DNA of 64,000 nucleotides from Gnetum montanum (lineage: Eukaryota; Streptophyta; Gnetopsida; Gnetales; Gnetaceae): the NCBI GenBank assembly GCA_015680685.1, contig MNCI01013583.1, forward strand, positions 174,063 through 238,062, written 5' to 3'. A program made the position numbers and the translations under genes. Below the pieces are notes generated by a model. The model did no database searches and was not told the origin of the DNA. It worked only from the letters and a program-made list of their open reading frames with translations. Within the stretch, counting starts at the first letter, position 1. Every line of letters begins with the position of its first letter. Below, piece after piece: positions 46,621-57,740 of the stretch.

Positions 46621-48560
46621 AAATGATATTCATCCCTATGATTGTACGCCTAATGTCATCATTCATAGGCGTACCCCCTATTGAATATTCTCTATATGAG
46701 TTAGTGTATGGGAAACTTCCAATGCTCCCAATTCAATCTGAGCTCTATATACTGTCAATGGCCTGTGAACTAAACCTTGATCTAAGTTTAGCACAAAAGG
46801 AGAGATTGATCAATCTGAACATGCTAGACAAAAAATCACTTAGTGGCCCTATCTTTGAACGAGGTGAACAAGGCATTCAGCAAGCAATGCAATGACCCTA
46901 GAATTAGGAAAGTAAGGTTTCAACTAGGAGATAAGGACCTCTACTGGAACCCCACACATGTACCTCAAAAGGAAAAATGTCAAACACTGTGAGAGGGACC
47001 TTATATAATTGATCAAACCTTTTGCTCTAGGGCCATGATAATTTACAAACTTGATAGCCCAAATAAAAAGAATTTTCTCAATATCCAACAAATTAAACCT
47101 TTCCTAGAACCAAGATTGGCCAATATAAATATTGCCTTACTTGATGGACACCCACGTTCTTATTTTTAGATCTCCTCCTTCCAACTCAATCATGGGGGAG
47201 ATGGCCATTCATGCTAACCATTACCATGGCCTCTCAATTTTTCTACACTTTTTATCTTTCACCTTTTTGATTTTACAAATTTTTTATTTTCAAATTTTTC
47301 TAATTTTATATCATTTTTAGTACATTTAAATTTTCTTGATTATTTTACACTTTCTGCTATATTTCACTTTATTTTATCTCTTGTGTTTCTGTTGATTAAG
47401 AATGATATTTTCTCATTTTTGCTAATAAATTTGCTTTATTATCACAAGACACAATGTTGCTATTGTTGTTTTACTAATGATGGTTTGTGCTTAATGTGTG
47501 ATTCTATTTTTGAATTCTGATATCTAATAACTTTGACATTGTTTATTTTTCATGGGATAGGTATTGAGTCCACATCATCCACCCATCCAAAGAACTCTAT
47601 GATTTTCCTTGTTTTAGGAATTTAAGGTCCCTTTTTCATTAAAGAAACTTTTAATCAATTAGTGATCTTGGTAGTTCCAGAATCAGGAAGGATCCAAAGG
47701 TTTCTAAAGGGTGTGACTTCAATGGGACTCAATACTCATTATACTATTCTTCTTGCTTGAGTTCTTGAGTGTTTTTTCATGGACTTTTTACTGTTCCATA
47801 CCACCCAAGATAGGAAGCCAAATAACATCGTTGCATGGTGTGGTTCCCATCATTCATAAAAAAAGTGAAAACAAAAAAATAAAAAAAAATGATGGGAATT
47901 CAAAGCACATCCCTTCAACAAGAATATCTCCTTACATGATGTAGTTCCCATTTCAAAAAAAAATGATGGAAATTCAAAGCACACCCCTTGGACAAATTAA
48001 AAGTTTATAAGCATTGGTTATGGTACTCAAAAGACATACACCTATGCCAAAAGATCCCCTCTAACTAAGGTCCTCTCTCTCTCTCTCTCTCACTTCCTAC
48101 TTCTCTCTCCTCTTTGTGGAATGGTGGTTTTTCTTGCGAGGACACTCTTGTGTCTCAAGTGGATGGATTGACCTTAGAGTGGTGATGCAAAGTCACTAAT
48201 AGTGGATGGTTTTGGTCTTGACTAAGGATGGAACTTCTTGGGTCATTTTAACCATAATTTCACAAGGGACTTCTTATGACCTCAATTTGAAACTCCATTC
48301 CACCTTCTCTATTGTCCATTCATGCTGCCATAACTCACCTCACTATCAGGTTCTATGTTATGCTCTATGTCTTAGTTTGACATATTGGGATTCTTAAGTG
48401 GATCCTTTTGGGCTGGTCCTTAACTTATCATGATTATTAAATCACCTATGGTGTCCATGAACTCCTAAGTTAAGGTTATGCAAGGGCAAAAAGGGCATGA
48501 GCCTGCTATGGGCAGGACCCACTTACATAGCTTTTGGCTTGACTAATTTAGGTTCCTTAC
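46621..48560 (+). mobile_element. Athila-like copy J1: integrase C-terminus and 3' noncoding region
   Basis: 46650-46895 encodes YSLYELVYGKLPMLPIQSEL and LNLDLSLAQKERLINLNML, the integrase tail of the Athila family. The 3' region follows with the PPT-like CAATCATGGGGGAGATGG at 47188-47205, GAGTCCACATCATCCACCC at 47568, a (CT)n run at 48076-48091 and the AGGGCATGAGCCTGC phrase at 48492. The copy ends near 48560 by direct passage into protease sequence of the next copy, with no LTR between. Confidence 0.7.
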
Positions 48561-48599
48561 CTTTAACATCATTATAATCATATATACCTCCACCGCTCA

Positions 48600-49912
48600 T
48601 CTCCAGTACCCTCATCCTCTACATCAAATACCTTCAAGCACCCTTCAAACCAAGTGCCACCTAGAATCTACACTATAATGCTAACTCATGTTGTTTCTAA
48701 CTAGATCAAGGCTGGAAACCTTCCTCCAAAAAGATCTATCCAGGAAGTCCACTCATCTTTCTACAGATTGTTGGACATGAACCATGCAAGGCTTTTCTTG
48801 ACTCTAGTTCCAAAGTTAACCTCATCTCCCTTGATATATACAAGCCTTGGAGCCTACCACCTCTTAAGAAGAGTAACATCTGTTTAGAATTAGCAAATCA
48901 ATGGATTATGGTCCCTTTGGGATTAGTAAAGGACATTGTGACCACAATTTGTGGGTGATCCTATCCTGCTAATTTCCTAGTAATCAAGGTGGACAACTAC
49001 AAAAGTGACTTTCCCATCATCATCGGAAGGGCTTGGTCAAGCATGATTGATGTGCAAATGGGTATAAGGAACTTATCTCTCAAAATATCCAAGGAGAATG
49101 AGTTAGGAAAAATTGAGAAGAAGGGTATTCCATGCATCGTGTATAGCAATAATGGGTGTAATTGCATGCAAAAGATTTGGTCAATCAAAAACACATACAT
49201 TAAGGCATGCAATCACTGTGTGCAAGAAATTAATATTCAACAGTGTCTGTATGTAGCAGCCACAAAGCAGGAGGACACCCAGTGGCTAATAGCTAATTTA
49301 GATAGCAGCACAATATGCATGGAACTAACTGAGAGCTTAACTTGTGCATATATAGAAGGCATGGACAAAAGTGAACAAGTCCATTCCCAACTCTCTAAAG
49401 AAGATGATGATAATTGTTGGGGAGAGTTGGAGATCCTTGATCACTTCAAACAGGAGCCCTTAGAGCTAAAAACTTTACCAGTCAAAATGGAATATGCGTT
49501 TTTAAAGAATGGTAAACTAATCATCATTAATGCCAAACTTGCTCCTGAACAAAAAGAAAAGTTGTTAAACGTGGTAAATAAATGGTCAATAGCCTTTGCT
49601 TGATCATATCCAGAACTAACAGGGATTGATCCAAGGAAATGCTAGCACCACATCTACACTGATCCAACCATGAAGCCTAGAAGGTAGCCACAGAGGTGGC
49701 TAAACCCTAAATTGAAGCAAATTATTAAAGAAAAAATAGAGCAACTCCTCAAGACAAGGTTTATCTATCCAATCATAGATAGTGAGTGGATTAGCCCACT
49801 CGTAATTGTACCAAATAAGGATGGTAAATGGCAGGTTTGCATTGACTCTAGGTTGTTAAATATGGCAACATTTAAGTATGAGTTTCCTATGCCATTCATG
49901 GATAAGTATTAA
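48600..49912 (+). pseudogene. pol: Athila-like copy J2: protease and first part of RT
   Basis: Protease at 48690-49030 reads EPCKAFLDSSSKVNLIS, so the active D-S-G is DSS here, and ends DFPIIIGRAW. A long open stretch at 48989-49603 (204 codons) covers the spacer to RT. The RT begins KLKQIIKEKIEQLLKTRF at 49706, with YPIIDSEWISPLVIVPNKDG and VCIDSRLLN, and stops at the N at 49913 because of an assembly error. Fewer stops than the copy at 16907. Its frame matches the later inverted segment once that is read on the other strand. Confidence 0.8.
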
Positions 49913-50755
49913 NACTTTCTATGAAATTCAGTGCCCTAGCATAGTGCCTGCTTGGACCATGAGATGGCTCCTTTGCCAATTGATTTGTAGGTTTGTCTCA
50001 ACACATTTCTTTAGTACTTGCTCAAGTCGATCCAAGGATTGCTTAAATGTAGCTCTGTAGGTGGAAAAGTCATCCATGAAAATTTCAACACCACTACTGA
50101 TTTATTTTTGAAAGATACTAAGTACCAAGTGTTGAAATGTTGTAGGGACATTGCATAAGCCAAATGGCATCTTACAGTATGCAAAAGTCTCCTAGGGACT
50201 CGTGAATGTTGTTTTGGCTTGGTCTTCTAGCACAATTTTGATTTGGTTATAGCCACTATAACCATCCAAGAAATTATAATAACAATGCCCAGATACGGTG
50301 TTTAATACTTATCCATGAATGGCATAGGAAACTCATACTTAAATGTTGCCATATTTAACAACCTAGAGTCAATGCAAACCTGCCATTTACCATCCTTATT
50401 TGGTACAATTACGAGTGGGCTAATCCACTCACTATCTATGATTGGATAGATAAACCTTGTCTTGAGGAGTTGCTCTATTTTTTCTTTAATAATTTGCTTC
50501 AATTTAGGGTTTAGCCACCTCTGTGGCTACCTTCTAGGCTTCATGGTTGGATCAGTGTAGATGTGGTGCTAGCATTTCCTTGGATCAATCCCTGTTAGTT
50601 CTGGATATGATCAAGCAAAGGCTATTGACCATTTATTTACCACGTTTAACAACTTTTCTTTTTGTTCAGGAGCAAGTTTGGCATTAATGATGATTAGTTT
50701 ACCATTCTTTAAAAACGCATATTCCATTTTGACTGGTAAAGTTTTTAGCTCTAAN
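49913..50755. other. Misoriented contig: 453-bp artificial inverted repeat bounded by single Ns
   Basis: Single Ns lie at 49913 and 50755. The 453 bases at 50302-50754 are the reverse complement of 49460-49912, identical as far as I can read, including the encoded residues. The remaining 50301-49914, read on the minus strand, continues the RT where the left contig stops (NAPxTFQ-type region, VEIFMDDFST, then the EQVLKKCVETNL region). The piece between the Ns is therefore a contig placed backwards, overlapping its neighbour. There is no biological palindrome here. Confidence 0.93.
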
Positions 50756-52137
50756 TGAGAATGTGGTCGTTGATCATCTTTCTCACTTAAGATGGAATAA
50801 CAAAGAAGAGAAAAGCCCACTCTCTGATCAATTTTCAAACAAACTCCTCTTTATTGGAGTAATAAATGAACACACACCTAAAAAAGAAATATGGTATAAT
50901 GGCATCCTCACATATCTTCCCAATCAAGAGATGCCACAAGACTTGGATTTTAGGAAAAAGTAATAATTTCTACATTGGATCAAATACTTCATGGAAATTA
51001 ATGGACACCTTTACAAGGTGTGTGCTGATGGCCTGATCTATTGGTGTGTCCCTAACGAAGATAAACTGTGCATTCTCTAGGATTCTCATGAAGGACCTTA
51101 CAGAGGTCACTATGCAGAGAGATGCATGACCATAAAAATCCTAATGGAAGGATACTATTGTCCCACAATCTTTAGGGATGTCTACCAATTTGTCAAGTCT
51201 TGTGAATGTTGTCAATGTGACAAGGGGATGACCACTCGTATGGAAGGTCCTCAACAGTGGATTAAACCACTAGAACCTTTTGACATATTGGGCATTGACT
51301 TCATGGATCCCATCATATCCATGTCTAACAAAAAAGCATATATTATAGTAGCAGTTGACTATTGCACAAAATGGACTAAAGTGGTAGCCATTACAAATTA
51401 CACATCATCCACTTCTACCAAATTTATACAACATATCATCAATAGGTTTGGGGTGTCGTGTTCACTAATTTCTGATAATGGGACTCATTTCACAGGTGCC
51501 ACATTTAGAAAATTAATGCAACGTTTGGGGGTAGAACATAAATTAACAAGACCTTACCATCCCCAAGCCAATGATTAGGCAAAGGTGATCAATTGAGAGA
51601 TTACAAAAATATTAACACGAACCATTAGCAAATATAGGAAGGATTGGAGCACAAAACTTAATAACACTCTCTAGGCTTACCAATCAACTTGGAAACTTCC
51701 TATTAGATATTCTCCCTATATGTTACTGTACGAGAAACTTTCAATGCTCCTAATTCAATCTGAGCTCCATACACTCTCAACATCCTGTGAACTAAACCTT
51801 AACCTAACTTTAGCACAAAAGCATAGATTGATCAATCTAAATATGCTAAACAAAAATTACTTAGTGGCCTTATCTTTGAATGAGGTGAACAAGGCATTCA
51901 ACAAGCAACACCACAACCTTAGAATTAAGAAAGTAAGGTTTCAACTAAGAGATAAGATCCCTACTAGAACCCCACACATGTACCTCAAATGAAAAAATTT
52001 CAAACATTGTGGGAGGGACCTTATATAATTGATCAAACCTTTCCCTCTCGGACCATGATAATTTAAAAACCCAACAGCCCAAATAAAAAGTAGTTGGTCA
52101 ATATCCAACAAATTAAACCATTCCTAGAACCAAGACT
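50756..52137 (+). pseudogene. pol: Athila-like copy J2: RNase H tail and integrase
   Basis: Begins NVVVDHLSHL (last residues of RNase H), so the RNase H core (about 600 bases in the complete element) is missing across the N at 50755. Integrase at 51126-51578 has the zinc-binding CECCQCDKG, FDILGIDFMDPI, AVDYCTKWTKV and ISDNGTHFTGATFRKLMQ. The catalytic Glu region reads ND-stop-AKVIN, so Glu is Lys and a stop precedes it. The tail at 51720-51992 matches J1 closely (KLSMLLIQSELHTLS). Confidence 0.82.
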
Positions 52138-53031
52138 AGTATAAATACCACCTCACCTGATGGACACCCACATTCTATTTTTTGGATCTCCTTCTTCCAA
52201 CTCAATCATGGGGGAGATGGGCATTCATTCTAACCATTATGATGGCCTCTCAATTTTTCTACCCTTTTTGTTTTTCACCTTTTTAATTTTATAAATTTTT
52301 TATTTTCAAAATTTTTCTAAATTTGTACCATTTTAGTACATTTAAATTTTCTTGAGTATTTTACACTTTCTTATATTTTTTAATTTTATTTTGTCTCTTG
52401 TGTTTCTTTTGATTAAGTGTGATATTTTCTTATTTTTGCTAATAAATTTGCTTTATTGTCATAAGACATAATGTTGTTATTGTTGTTTACTAATGATGGT
52501 TTATGCTTAATGTGTGATAATCGATGTCTAGTTTCTATTTTTGAATTTTGATGTTTGATAACTTTGACATAGTTTATTTTTCATGGGACAAGCAATGAGT
52601 CCACATCATCCACCCATTTAAAGAACTCTATTGTTTTCCTTGTTTTAGGAAATTGAGGTCCCTTTTTCATTAAAGAAACTTTTAATCAATTAGTGACCTT
52701 GGTAGTTCCATAATTAGGAAGGATCCAAAGGTTTGTAAAGGGTGTGACTTCAAGGGAACTCAATACTCTTTGTACTTTTTTTCTTACTTGAGTGCTTGAG
52801 TGTTTTTTTGTGGACTTCTTACCATTCCATACCACCCAAGATAGCAAGCTAAATAATGTTGTTGCATGGTGTGGATCACATCATTCACAAAAAAAAAAAC
52901 TAAAAAAACAAAAAAAAAAAACAATGAGAATTCAAAGCACACCCCTTCGACAAGAATAAGTCCTTGAATGGTGTGGTTTTCGTTTCAAAAAAAATGATGG
53001 AAATTTAAAGCACACCTCTTGGAAAAATAAA
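52138..53031 (+). other. 3' noncoding region of copy J2, truncated
   Basis: Collinear with 47130-48000 of copy J1, including the PPT-like CAATCATGGGGGAGATGG at 52204-52221 and an A-rich run at 52889-52921. It ends at about 53031 (GGAAAAATAAAAA), well before where an LTR would be expected. The next bases are unrelated and richer in CpG. Confidence 0.65.
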
Positions 53032-53380
53032 AATGTTACGTCAGGCGTTAATATCTATTTATGCGGATTAAGCTATTGTAGTTTGTTACATTACCTTTGT
53101 CTCTACTATTGGAGATGGACCTTGTGTTGTCACGAGGGTTTAGGTAACGTTGAGCAATACTGTGCGAACGTAGTGTATAATCGAAAAGTCTAAGTATTGT
53201 ACCTGTGTGTAGCATAATCAGGGTTTTGTTTTTCTTTTCTTTTCTTGCTCGTAATAGTTGCATCTTACGCTGGAGTAATACACAGTTTTGCTTTCATTGC
53301 AATTGTCAGAGACAAACCTTGAGCTATTGCAAGGGTTTGGGCGATGTTGACTATGCGTCTTTAGTATAATTTATAATATT
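53032..53380. other. Upstream region of the multi-exon pseudogene
   Basis: No coding call. It contains two copies of a phrase around GAGACAAACCTTGAGCTATTG / GAGATGGACCTTGTGTTGTC followed by GAGGGTTTAGG or AAGGGTTTGGG (53110-53150 and 53310-53350), probably a worn direct repeat. A TTTTCTTTTC-rich tract lies at 53228-53248. Confidence 0.35.
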
Positions 53381-56300
53381 ATGGGAATCAAGAGAACCCT
53401 AATGTCGTGTGATGAATTTCTATGTCTAAATGGTATGTCTAATAGCAATGCATTTTTATTGTATAGTATTATGCTAAAGCCCGTCCTAATCGTTTTGGAC
53501 ATCGTGGGCGTTCTATGCTGCTCACATGTTCCCGCGGCCAATGTTCCTCCTCCTCATACTCGTATAAAGGAGGAGGTGGTATAGTTCCGAAGAGGCGAAT
53601 GGGAGTTTTTGCAGTTTTTGCTTCATAATTTTAGTGTAATCCTTTGGTCGCATTTACCAGGCGATGTAGCTGCTACTATTTTAGAAACGCTACTAGTTGG
53701 TTCAACGCAAAACATCTTGACGTTCCTAATAGACAACATGATTGAAACTGTGTGGGTGCAAGACCGTGAACAGAGCGTCAAAGGTTTGAGGCATTTGAGC
53801 TGAATCTAGGAGATGCCCAGGTTTAACTATTATCACACCTACAACACTCTGTTCGTGGCTCGTCATCTCACAACCTACTTCCAAAATCCACCTGGCACCG
53901 TATATTATGTAGGTGGGTAAGTTTTTTGTTTCATTTCGCGGTGTTGCAGTATGCTAACTACTGTTTAAATTTGTGTTAAGCGTAAAGAATTTGCCTATCT
54001 TCTGTTGTGTAGATTTTTCATCAATGACAGTGGTCTCTTGGGCAATAACGATACATTGTCATTGACCGAAAGGGCTATAAGGAAATTGACTTCCATCAGC
54101 AATGTACAGGCTGGTGTCATGGGACAACTAGTGTTTGAAATACCAGAATACCTTACCTGCTATGCTGACTTATTTTCCGGATGTAAAAAACTCGAATGGC
54201 TGGACAGAGAATGGACTTTGGATCCTCCCCTCATCGTCGCAGACATGCAAAGGAAAATCCCTCCGTTTCCTTTGCCATTCGGGCCCAGTAAATTTTATTA
54301 TGATGATCAAGTGTATCAATGTTATTGGCTGGAAACGACGTATGAAGTTGTCTCATTTTTGTTATATTGCCTTAACTATTGTTTAATGTTGACAGTCAGG
54401 AAATCACGGGAAATCACGATTATGGTCTCCGGTTGCGAGGCAAATAATCTTTTCTTCCGTTACGGTGATATAAAGGAAACACAACACTGGCTTGGCCATA
54501 GAGCGGCTCTAGTTGTATTAACCAATAACCTTCGGGAGGCTGGACTGATGGACCTATTTTTGGCCATAACGCCCAATGTCACTGCAGGTGAAATGTTGAC
54601 CCTAGTCAAGTCCTTCAGCAAAAAAGTTGAGCGTCTTTGCATACGCATGCGTAATGTGCATGTAAATTTTGACATCGACACTCAGCTATTCACCGATCTC
54701 TTTGGGGTCCTCTCTGATGGCTTTCCTATAGAGGAAAAGTTGAAGAGGAGTTCCAAGTACTAGCAAGACATAAAAGAGTGGCTGGGGATTTAAAAAGAAG
54801 TTAAGGAAATCCTCGTCGACAAGATCGAGTTGGAGGTGGCCAACACCATTTACCCCCTTTTTCGAGCCCGGGCCTTCCCCAAGACACTCTACCAAGGGAG
54901 ATTCCTTACCATAGAGCAGGCTTGAATTATGCAAGAGGTCATGGAGGAGGGGATGCAGTTCAATTGGGCCAGCTGTTTTGCTGAAGGCCTACGCGTTGAA
55001 ATGGTCAGGCTTCGCAAGAAGCTTGAGTCTCGTTTCAATGTGCATTTTTCCTTCTTCATAGCTTGCTTCCGGTGTTTTGCCGAATTTTTGGTAGTCCAAA
55101 GGAATGGGGTCTAGGTGCAGCAAGAGCATAGCCAAATTTCCAAACCGTGGATTTCCCATGTTTTCAGCACTATCCAGTTGCAAGACCCTCCTGAAGGCAT
55201 CAGGGAGTCGTTGTCAGTAATGACTAAAAACATGGCGGTGCCTCAAACACAGGGTCAAGACAACGTGGATGGGGCACTCCCTTCCTACACTGGTGATGTG
55301 TCAAGAGGGAAGCGCTTGGCAGTTGAAATAATGGATTTGTCGATGCAACGGAAGAAGCCTCGTTTGATCGAGGAGCCGATTGAGCCAGCAGGTGGTGTGG
55401 GGCAAAAGATGTAGGTCAGATTTCGGAGGAGTAATACTCCAGCCGGTAAGTAGAGAAATGTGCTAATGGTTATGGTTATGTTGCATATAGATGTTGTTGC
55501 ATTGCGTAATGTTTATTGAACTAGAGTGAAATCCTCGATTAACTGATGATGTTGTGTGACAGTGAAGGAGAAGGTTGTGGAGCGTTTAACCCCGAAAATA
55601 GGGGCTATAGTTTTGCGATGCGAGGAAGGGGCCCTAGCCTTGGAAGAAGAGGCTCCAATCAATAAGGCGAGCGGCGCACAGGTTCCTGCACGCGAGAAGG
55701 AAGTAGCAATGGAAGATGCCAAAGTCCTTTCGACCGAGACAGGAAGAGGTAACTGATTTGTGACTCAGTGAGGTTAACTTTTACAGTGTACTAGACTCTA
55801 GACAACTGCTTCTAAAGGTTATACTGGTCATCATAATGTCTCAGCTATATCTTTATATGGAATTTGTTCTACGTAATAGGTGACCAGGATGTACACTTGT
55901 CAACAACAATGGCAACTCGATCTTGGGATGAATTTCCTAATAAATTCGCTTTTATGGAAAGCGTCGTCCAAGATATGATCGATCGCTTAGAGCAAATCGA
56001 TCCTGAAGCTGGTACATTACGATCATTACGCAGAGGTTATTCCATTATGGCATTACGCTACCTAATTATACCTAACGGACATTTTATGTTATTAGGAGCT
56101 TGCCTTAGATGGGATCCGTCAGAGCCTATTGATTTAGACGCCACCGAACCTCCATTAAAAGGAACCATCATGCCACGCAACATTTACGACGAGATGCATA
56201 AATGTGTTGTATGCTCAACTCGCTCCTTATGGGAATGTTAGATCATGAACAAAGACTTTTGGAAGAGACTGCAAAGGTCAGAGAAGGAGAAGGTGGCTCT

Positions 56301-57261
56301 AAGTGACGAGGTTGGGGATTTAAGGTCGCAAAATGAATTCCTGCAGGCCCAGGGAATGGGCAGTGAGGACTGGTGGACAGCTGTTGTTAACTATGCCTGT
56401 TACTGGACAGTCATCAGGAACAGTGTCCAGACCAATCGTGAATTGGTCAAGCAACGAATTCAAATGGATCTCCTAGCTTAGAAAAATCAAGACTGGAAGG
56501 ACTTTAACACGAGTGTGCAAAAATGGGGGTAGACGCAAAAAGACCATAAACATGTCTATAAGCTGGAATGCGTTGCCTATCGTCAACATTATAGGGATTC
56601 TACCATCAAGGCTCAGTCCCTTCAACTATTCCTTAACGTTATTGGTGCTTCCAGCGCATTTGAAAAGTTTCAGGAGTAAGTGACAGTAAGTGCCTTCCCA
56701 AAAAGGGAAATGACTCTTCCTGGGGGGAGACAACCATCCCTTCCTTCTTCCCTGAACCACCCCGATGAACTCTTGTGGAGAAGGGGAAGGTCAAGGCTGG
56801 AGCTAATCTAGGAAATGGGGTTTGGTTTAAGTTTATTGAGGATGAAATTATGCAATGTCTGTGGGTTGGCCTAGAACAAATCCCTTTTGCTACCAATGCA
56901 GGACTGTCACAGGTAAGTTGTAGTGTTACTGCGTTTGTTTTTTTTTTTTTGTCATACCTAGTTTTGAAGGTGATGTCAATATGCGTGTTATGTCTAATTG
57001 CAGGAACAACTTGAAGAGGATCCTCAGTGGGATGAACATAATGAGGGTGACGGTCCTCACGAGGAGGGTCTATAGGAAATAGAACGTAATGGTGATGATC
57101 AATGTCATGGCGAACAACCCTGTGCGGAAGAGCCTCGCAGAGAGAGCCTCCTTCACAAACAAATGCCACATGTAAAAGGTGGCCCCTATGAAAATGATTT
57201 GCTCGAAGTAGAGGTGGAGCTGGGAGATACGAGCGATAGTGGGGACAAAGGTGATGCATAA
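53381..57261 (+). pseudogene. Multi-exon pseudogene, unknown family
   Basis: One reading frame can be followed through introns with GT-AG ends: 53917-54012, 54321-54395, 55446-55562, 55749-55879 and 56913-57003. Phase is kept at the joins I checked (VGG|FFINDSG; ETGRG|DQDVHL; GLSQ|EQLEED). Another intron probably follows 56681. Exon 1 starts MGIKRTLMSCDEFLCL at 53381. The largest open part is 54005-54763. Later exons give a basic Lys/Arg segment (MQRKKPRLIEEP), a charged coiled-coil-like stretch (RSEKEKVALSDEVGDLRSQN, 56270) and a very acidic end (DLLEVEVELGDTSDSGDK). About ten in-frame stops make it a pseudogene. I recognise no domain. The compact introns and higher CpG set it apart. It may be a host-gene relic or an antisense ORF of the element to its right. 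Confidence 0.55.
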
Positions 57262-57740
57262 CGTGGCTATATTAGCCACGGTTTTATTGTGATGGAACGA
57301 AACAAAAGATAATATTTTCCTTTAACATATTTTAACGCAAATTTGGTCTCGAGTGTAACGTTCTTTTTGTTGTTTTTGTTTGTAAAGCGTAAATGGAATC
57401 ATGGGTTTTGGCACATGCCGCAATTAGTTTAAGCATGCAGTGTAAATGTAGTTACTAGTTTAAAGCTGTTGTAGGCTGCTAAATGATTCAAATGTAAAGC
57501 ATAAATGAGCGTAAATGAAATCGTTAGTTTAAGGCCATTTCGGGCCTTTGATAGTTTTAGATGAGTGAAAGAGTAATGAAGACAGCTGGTGGACGTGTAA
57601 AGATAAGCATACATGTAATGAGAATAGCTGGTAGGAGTGTAAATATATAAGCATAAATGAAATGAGTATTTGTACAACATAAATGGAACAACTGGTGGAA
57701 ACGTGCGTGTAAATTGCATGACATTTAGATGACGTGGTTC
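57262..57740. other. Junction region with GTAAATG/ATAAATGAA short repeats
   Basis: Lies between the 3' ends of the convergent pseudogene and the gag-protease remnant. 57430-57715 repeats AAGCATAAATGA-type and AGCTGGT(G/A)G(G/A)-type words, e.g. at 57587, 57625 and 57679. There is no trace of the RT, RNase H or integrase that should follow the protease on the minus strand. Confidence 0.5.

Noticed and set aside
49460-50754. A natural palindrome or foldback transposon
   Set aside because: Exact identity and lone Ns at both edges point to a misplaced contig.
53032-53380. 3' LTR of the Tat/Ogre-like element
   Set aside because: No similarity to the LTR at 61473-62935 could be seen, although both begin TGT.
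54005-54763. 252-codon ORF as an intact single-exon gene
   Set aside because: It is part of a longer frame with introns and stops on both sides, and its centre (54321-54395) has GT-AG ends and a pyrimidine-rich end like an intron that happens to be open.
56639-57259. 206-codon minus-strand ORF
   Set aside because: It is the reverse of exon and intron sequence of the plus-strand pseudogene and contains no motif.
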